Source: Fluviicola sp.
GTDB lineage: Bacteria > Bacteroidota > Bacteroidia > Flavobacteriales_D > Crocinitomicaceae
Direction: 5' to 3'
Length of the DNA: 31,142 nt
Assembly: GCF_030151805.1 (NCBI RefSeq)
Contig: NZ_JASLCN010000046.1
Span: forward strand, 1 to 31,142
This document shows positions 27,668 through 31,142 of this stretch, piece by piece (the first letter of the stretch is position 1; the number at the start of each line of letters is the position of its first letter). The position numbers and the translations under genes are program-made. The notes beneath the pieces are model-generated. The model ran no database searches and was not told the DNA's origin. It saw only the letters and a program-made list of their open reading frames with translations.

Positions 27668-29968
27668 TTACAACATCTTCGACGCCTGAACCAATTTCAG
27701 TTCCCCGTAAGTCACTTTATCGCCCAATTCATCTTTGATTGTTCCAAGAGATTTTCCTTCGGTTCCTTCCAGGTAAGTTTCAATCTCACTGATTCGTTTC
27801 GGATCTAAAAGAGCTGTGATGTCGATTTTTTCCTGGCGGATCAGTTTGACGAAATGTCCTTCAATGGTTGAAACACCTAACTGACGTTCGCGGGCGATTT
27901 CTTCCATTGTTTTCCCTTGTTCGTACAATTCAAACGTGGTTTCGTACGTGTCTTTCTTAACCACTTTTTCCTCTTTAACCTTTTTCTGTTTGACGAGTTG
28001 AACGACATCGGTGTATTCTTCTTCCATCATTTCATCGAGCATCGAACGGTTTGCTCTTAATTCCTGCTGAATGCTGTGACTTTTTGCAATAACATAATTG
28101 GTCAGCTCCGGAGCTTTGATTGTTTCTTTGGTAAATGGTTTTTGGTTGGCCACAGCTTCCATCAATAAGCGTGCTTTCATCAAACGATGAACAACTCCTA
28201 CCACTTCCTGTTCCAATTCTTCCAGTTCGTCATGATAACTCTTCGTTTTTTTGATTTTAGAAAGCTCGTAGCGCCTTTTCATAATCGAATAGACTTGTGC
28301 ATCCAACGGCTTAAAGAAATACAGGTAAGCGGCCTGTACGCGTTCATGAACAAATGTCCAGTCGGGATTTTCTTTGGAAAAGATATTGGTCAGTTGGTTT
28401 TGGAATTTGCGTGCAGCGTCAAAAGTGGTTTGCACCGTTTGCAGCTGATTGGCTGCCCAGGATTTGTCTTTTCCTTTTTCGGTTTTTGGTCCCTGAAGTT
28501 TGAGGCCTAATTCAAAAGTTGCCCATTTAGTGGTGTAATCGTACCAATCGAAAGCCTGAAAAAGACTTGTATAAATGAATCGGGCGGTTTCCCTGTCGAG
28601 AAACAATTTCATTGCATCTTCCGGGGCTTTGTTGGAAGAATAGGAAACCACCTGCTGGTCGTTGATCAAGCCATTCATAGACAGTGGTTTCAAAAGAACC
28701 AGCCCGGAAAGACTGCGAAGTCTTGATAGCGCAACATAAGCTTGTCCGGGAGCAAAAACCTGGGAAACGTCCAGTACTGCTTTATCGAAAGTTAATCCCT
28801 GGCTTTTGTGAATGGTAATCGCCCAGGCAAGTTTAATGGGGTAATGCACAAAGGTTCCGAGTATTTCCTCTTCAATCTCACCGGATTGTTCATTGAGTGA
28901 ATATTTGATGTTGTTCCATTCGTATTTCTCCACAACGATGCTTCGCTTTTCATCTTTGAAGAAAACTTCAATTTCTTCGCTGGTCAGGGATTTGATAACT
29001 CCCATTTTCCCGTTGTAGAAGTTTTTCTCAAAAGACATGTCATTCTTGATGAACATGATCTGCGCCCCGACTTTCAATTCGGTCTCTTTTTCTAACGGAA
29101 ACAAATGAGGGGGGAAATCGCCCTTGATCTCAGCTGAATATGTCACGGATTTTTCCACAAGTGAATTCAATGCCGTAGCGTTTAGCTGATCTGCTTTTGA
29201 GTTGTGTGTTGTTAAGGTAATATATCCTTCTTCTTTGGTGGAGTCGAAATGCGGATTGACATACTTTTCCAGCAATTTCTGATCTTCAGAAGTGATTTCA
29301 TTGTTCCGTAAATGATTCAGAAGGTCGATAAACAATTGGTCGTCCTGGCGGAAAATCTTATCCAGCTCGATGTAAACCGGAGCTTGCTCCTTGAAAACAT
29401 GTGCGTTGAAAAAGAAAATTCCGTGATAATGATTTTTAAGTAAGTTCCATTCTTCCGGTTTGATAACGGGAGGAAGCTGCAATAAATCGCCGATAAACAA
29501 TACCTGAACTCCCCCGAAAGGATCGTTGTTTCTGCGTACATTTCTCAAAGTCCAGTCAATTGCATCCAATAAATCGGCACGCAGCATCGAAACTTCGTCA
29601 ATGATCAGTAATTCAACACTCCGGATGAGGTTTTGCCGGGTTTTATTGAAATGAAAATGACGTTTCAGTGTTTCCTTCGATTCAAACTTGGTGTTTCCAT
29701 TCACCAATCCTTCCGAAACAAATTCAGGAATGAATGAACTGAAGGGAAGCTGAAAGAACGAATGGATGGTAACACCTCCGGCATTTAAAGCTGCAATTCC
29801 GGTAGGAGCAACAATGACAGTGTTTTTATGAGTTGTCTCTACAATCTTCCGGAGAAGGGTTGTTTTCCCTGTTCCGGCTTTCCCGGTTAAAAAAACGGGA
29901 CTGTTTGTTTGATTGATAAATCGTTCAGTGAATTCCGCAGGATTACTGATTGTTTCGTTGTTTTTCAT
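27668..29968 (-). CDS. Pif1/RecD-like DNA helicase with C-terminal HTH domain
   Basis: A 766-residue superfamily 1B helicase. Walker A GKAGTGKT (29-36), APTGIAALNAGGVTIHSFF (motif Ia), Walker B LLIIDEVSML (about 115-124), GGVQVLFIGDLLQLPPV (motif III), and late motifs KLAWAITIHKSQGLTFDKAV and AYVALSRLRSLSGLVLL (V and VI) are all present. The C-terminal part is an added arm: coiled-coil stretches (about 560-660) and an RQC-like/HTH_40 segment (about 680-766; TMEEIARERQLGVSTIEGHF, YGELKLVQASKML). Such helicases unwind DNA 5' to 3' and are common single genes in Bacteroidota. The -7 box TAATTTTG sits at 29987-29994, 18 bases before the ATG. It converges on the GNAT/XRE cassette. Confidence 0.92.
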   Translation of the reverse strand: MKNNETISNPAEFTERFINQTNSPVFLTGKAGTGKTTLLRKIVETTHKNTVIVAPTGIAALNAGGVTIHSFFQLPFSSFIPEFVSEGLVNGNTKFESKETLKRHFHFNKTRQNLIRSVELLIIDEVSMLRADLLDAIDWTLRNVRRNNDPFGGVQVLFIGDLLQLPPVIKPEEWNLLKNHYHGIFFFNAHVFKEQAPVYIELDKIFRQDDQLFIDLLNHLRNNEITSEDQKLLEKYVNPHFDSTKEEGYITLTTHNSKADQLNATALNSLVEKSVTYSAEIKGDFPPHLFPLEKETELKVGAQIMFIKNDMSFEKNFYNGKMGVIKSLTSEEIEVFFKDEKRSIVVEKYEWNNIKYSLNEQSGEIEEEILGTFVHYPIKLAWAITIHKSQGLTFDKAVLDVSQVFAPGQAYVALSRLRSLSGLVLLKPLSMNGLINDQQVVSYSSNKAPEDAMKLFLDRETARFIYTSLFQAFDWYDYTTKWATFELGLKLQGPKTEKGKDKSWAANQLQTVQTTFDAARKFQNQLTNIFSKENPDWTFVHERVQAAYLYFFKPLDAQVYSIMKRRYELSKIKKTKSYHDELEELEQEVVGVVHRLMKARLLMEAVANQKPFTKETIKAPELTNYVIAKSHSIQQELRANRSMLDEMMEEEYTDVVQLVKQKKVKEEKVVKKDTYETTFELYEQGKTMEEIARERQLGVSTIEGHFVKLIRQEKIDITALLDPKRISEIETYLEGTEGKSLGTIKDELGDKVTYGELKLVQASKML

Positions 29969-29986
29969 GACTTACTTGAAGTTAAG

Positions 29987-29994
29987 CAAAATTA
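29987..29994 (-). promoter_or_regulatory. -7 box (TAATTTTG) of the helicase gene
   Basis: Exact TAnnTTTG on the minus strand, 18 bases before ATG 29968, in the 58-base gap after the next upstream gene. Confidence 0.6.
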
Positions 29995-30026
29995 GCGTTA
30001 TCTACAAGCTGACATACAATCTTTCT

Positions 30027-31142
30027 TCAGGGTTTTGTTAAATGCTGCTTGAATATGTAATGCATACTCAAATCGAGGTAATCTTTGTAGATATAATAGA
30101 TGAAATCTTCGCGAATTTGAATGTGCTCGGGGAAGATGTGTTTTTTGATTTGGACTTCGCTTTCAATTTTTCCGTTCGCCAGGTTGATCTTTTTTAAATA
30201 CGTCAATCCGTCATTTTCGAAACGGGCATATACCTGTGTTTTTTCAATATTCGGGATGAGTTCGCTTTTCCAGCCTCTGAAGTATTGGTAAGAAATAGGG
30301 AAGCTTCTGACGCGCAAACCGGATTTTGTGAAAACGATCGCAGAATCATTGACATGATCAAAAATAAACAAGGAATCGTTGAGTTCAAATAACGGAGCGT
30401 ATAAGGGTTTAAAAACAATGAAGTTGTAAAATTGTTGTGTTGCCCAGCGATCGCGCTCTTTTTTCAGTTCGCTGTATTTATTCGAAAGATTGTCGGAATG
30501 ATTGGCATCAGACTGCCGGAGGATTTCACTAACTGTGAGTTTATTGTCTTTTTGGTAATCCTTCAGCTGCCTGCTTTTTTGTCGGTCCTGGCACACGTAA
30601 AGTAACTTGGTGCTTCTTGTTTTCTTTGTGATCAAGCGGTAATCCAGGTATTGATTCTGGTAGAGGTAAGACCGGATAATGATGGAAGTGTCGTCGGAGT
30701 AAGAACAGTTATCAATTAACCCGATGGCTTTGTAATAAGGTACCGGGGAGAAAATACCAACTGATTCTCCGACAACAGAAGTTTCATAAATACTGTCTTT
30801 ATAAACTAAGTGAACCCTTCCTCCACAATCCTGGCGCAGTTGTTTGGGGTGTTTCCGGATTGTTGTTTCATAGATTTTGTCTCCCATCGGATTCAGGTGT
30901 CTCAGGAAGTAGTTGTGTTCGTCACTACAGCAAAGCAACATATTTCCGTCCGGTTGTATTTTGAAATCCATTACATTGGCTTGTTTTCTCGGATAGGCCC
31001 AGAAAATATCGTTGGCGGTGATGGTTACTTCTTCCAATTGTGTTTCTTTGGACGTCATCACAATAGAAAGCCTCAAGGTGTCTTTCCACTTTTCCGGAAA
31101 AAGAAGCATGTCTTCGAATTCATTGTATAATCCGCTTTTTAC
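30027..31142 (-). CDS. Protein of unknown function with TonB-box-like segment, N-terminus missing
   Basis: The frame is open from the right window edge to the stop at 30027, giving at least 371 residues. The ATG at 31109 is internal: 11 in-frame codons (VKSGLYNEFED) precede it, so the true start is outside the window. Near the N-terminal end, LRLSIVMTSKETQLEEVTITA looks like the end of a CarboxypepD_reg-like domain with its conserved EEVTITA-type strand. The rest (IQPDGNMLLCCSDEHNYFLR, HPKQLRQDCGGRVHLVYKDS, FVFTKSGLRV-type strands, KINLANGKIESEV) reads as repeated beta strands, perhaps a propeller. It is probably exported, but the signal peptide is not visible. I recognise no named family for the main part. 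Confidence 0.7.
   Translation of the reverse strand, partial: VKSGLYNEFEDMLLFPEKWKDTLRLSIVMTSKETQLEEVTITANDIFWAYPRKQANVMDFKIQPDGNMLLCCSDEHNYFLRHLNPMGDKIYETTIRKHPKQLRQDCGGRVHLVYKDSIYETSVVGESVGIFSPVPYYKAIGLIDNCSYSDDTSIIIRSYLYQNQYLDYRLITKKTRSTKLLYVCQDRQKSRQLKDYQKDNKLTVSEILRQSDANHSDNLSNKYSELKKERDRWATQQFYNFIVFKPLYAPLFELNDSLFIFDHVNDSAIVFTKSGLRVRSFPISYQYFRGWKSELIPNIEKTQVYARFENDGLTYLKKINLANGKIESEVQIKKHIFPEHIQIREDFIYYIYKDYLDLSMHYIFKQHLTKP

Overview
The window reads as a piece of a Bacteroidota chromosome, most likely Flavobacteriales; a Fluviicola/Crocinitomicaceae-like bacterium is my best guess from recognition, not from a search. The signs are near-consensus Bacteroidota -7 boxes (TAnnTTTG) ahead of many starts, little evidence of Shine-Dalgarno sites, LytS/LytTR two-component pairs, a TonB-dependent receptor with an N-terminal carboxypeptidase-like domain, HYC_CC_PP and DUF4476 family proteins, and Thr- and Asn-rich secreted proteins. 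The DNA is moderately AT-rich. I see no rRNA, tRNA, CRISPR array, prophage or complete insertion sequence. Both ends cut through a gene.

Layout. 1-457 is the start of a secreted repeat-type protein (minus). 809-3388 is a minus-strand operon (LiaF-like membrane protein, LytS-type kinase, LytTR regulator). It ends in a terminator and is preceded by a 13-bp direct repeat with a 21-bp period that looks like a LytTR site. 3472-4489 holds a YdeI/DUF1801 protein and a four-helix membrane protein. 4764-5408 is an L,D-transpeptidase-like envelope protein. 5477-6978 encodes MlaF and MlaE. 7220-8945 is a SprT-like metalloprotease overlapping a mannose-1-phosphate guanylyltransferase. 9011-9718 is a TonB receptor plug without a barrel. 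10082-10687 is an NfuA/NifU-type Fe-S scaffold protein.

10865-15374 is a divergent metal-homeostasis block. A Fur-family regulator and a CDF cation exporter run left; a HYC_CC_PP protein, a TonB-dependent receptor and a periplasmic CxxC (HMA-type) protein run right. 15429-17185 holds three small genes: a membrane protein, an MmcQ/YjbR protein and a lipoprotein. 17224-23056 holds two CPA2/Kef-type cation:proton antiporters with cytosolic USP-like tails on either side of a DUF4476 secreted protein. 23158-24598 is a second LytS/LytTR pair, followed by metK (25059-26339).

26602-27639 is an AT-richer two-gene cassette: a GNAT-like protein followed by an XRE/HigA-like HTH protein, with a dyad over its promoter. 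It has the shape of a toxin-antitoxin or self-regulated accessory module and is the most likely under-described system here. 27668-29968 is a Pif1/RecD-like helicase with a C-terminal HTH domain, and 30027-31142 is a protein of unknown function cut by the right end.

Several intergenic regions carry degenerate, text-like repeats or inverted repeats: AATTGAAAA-type arms at 4542-4688 and 10724-10859, a perfect 22-bp inverted repeat at 9827-9965, and a TCTCGATACTC palindromic element at 15854-16006.
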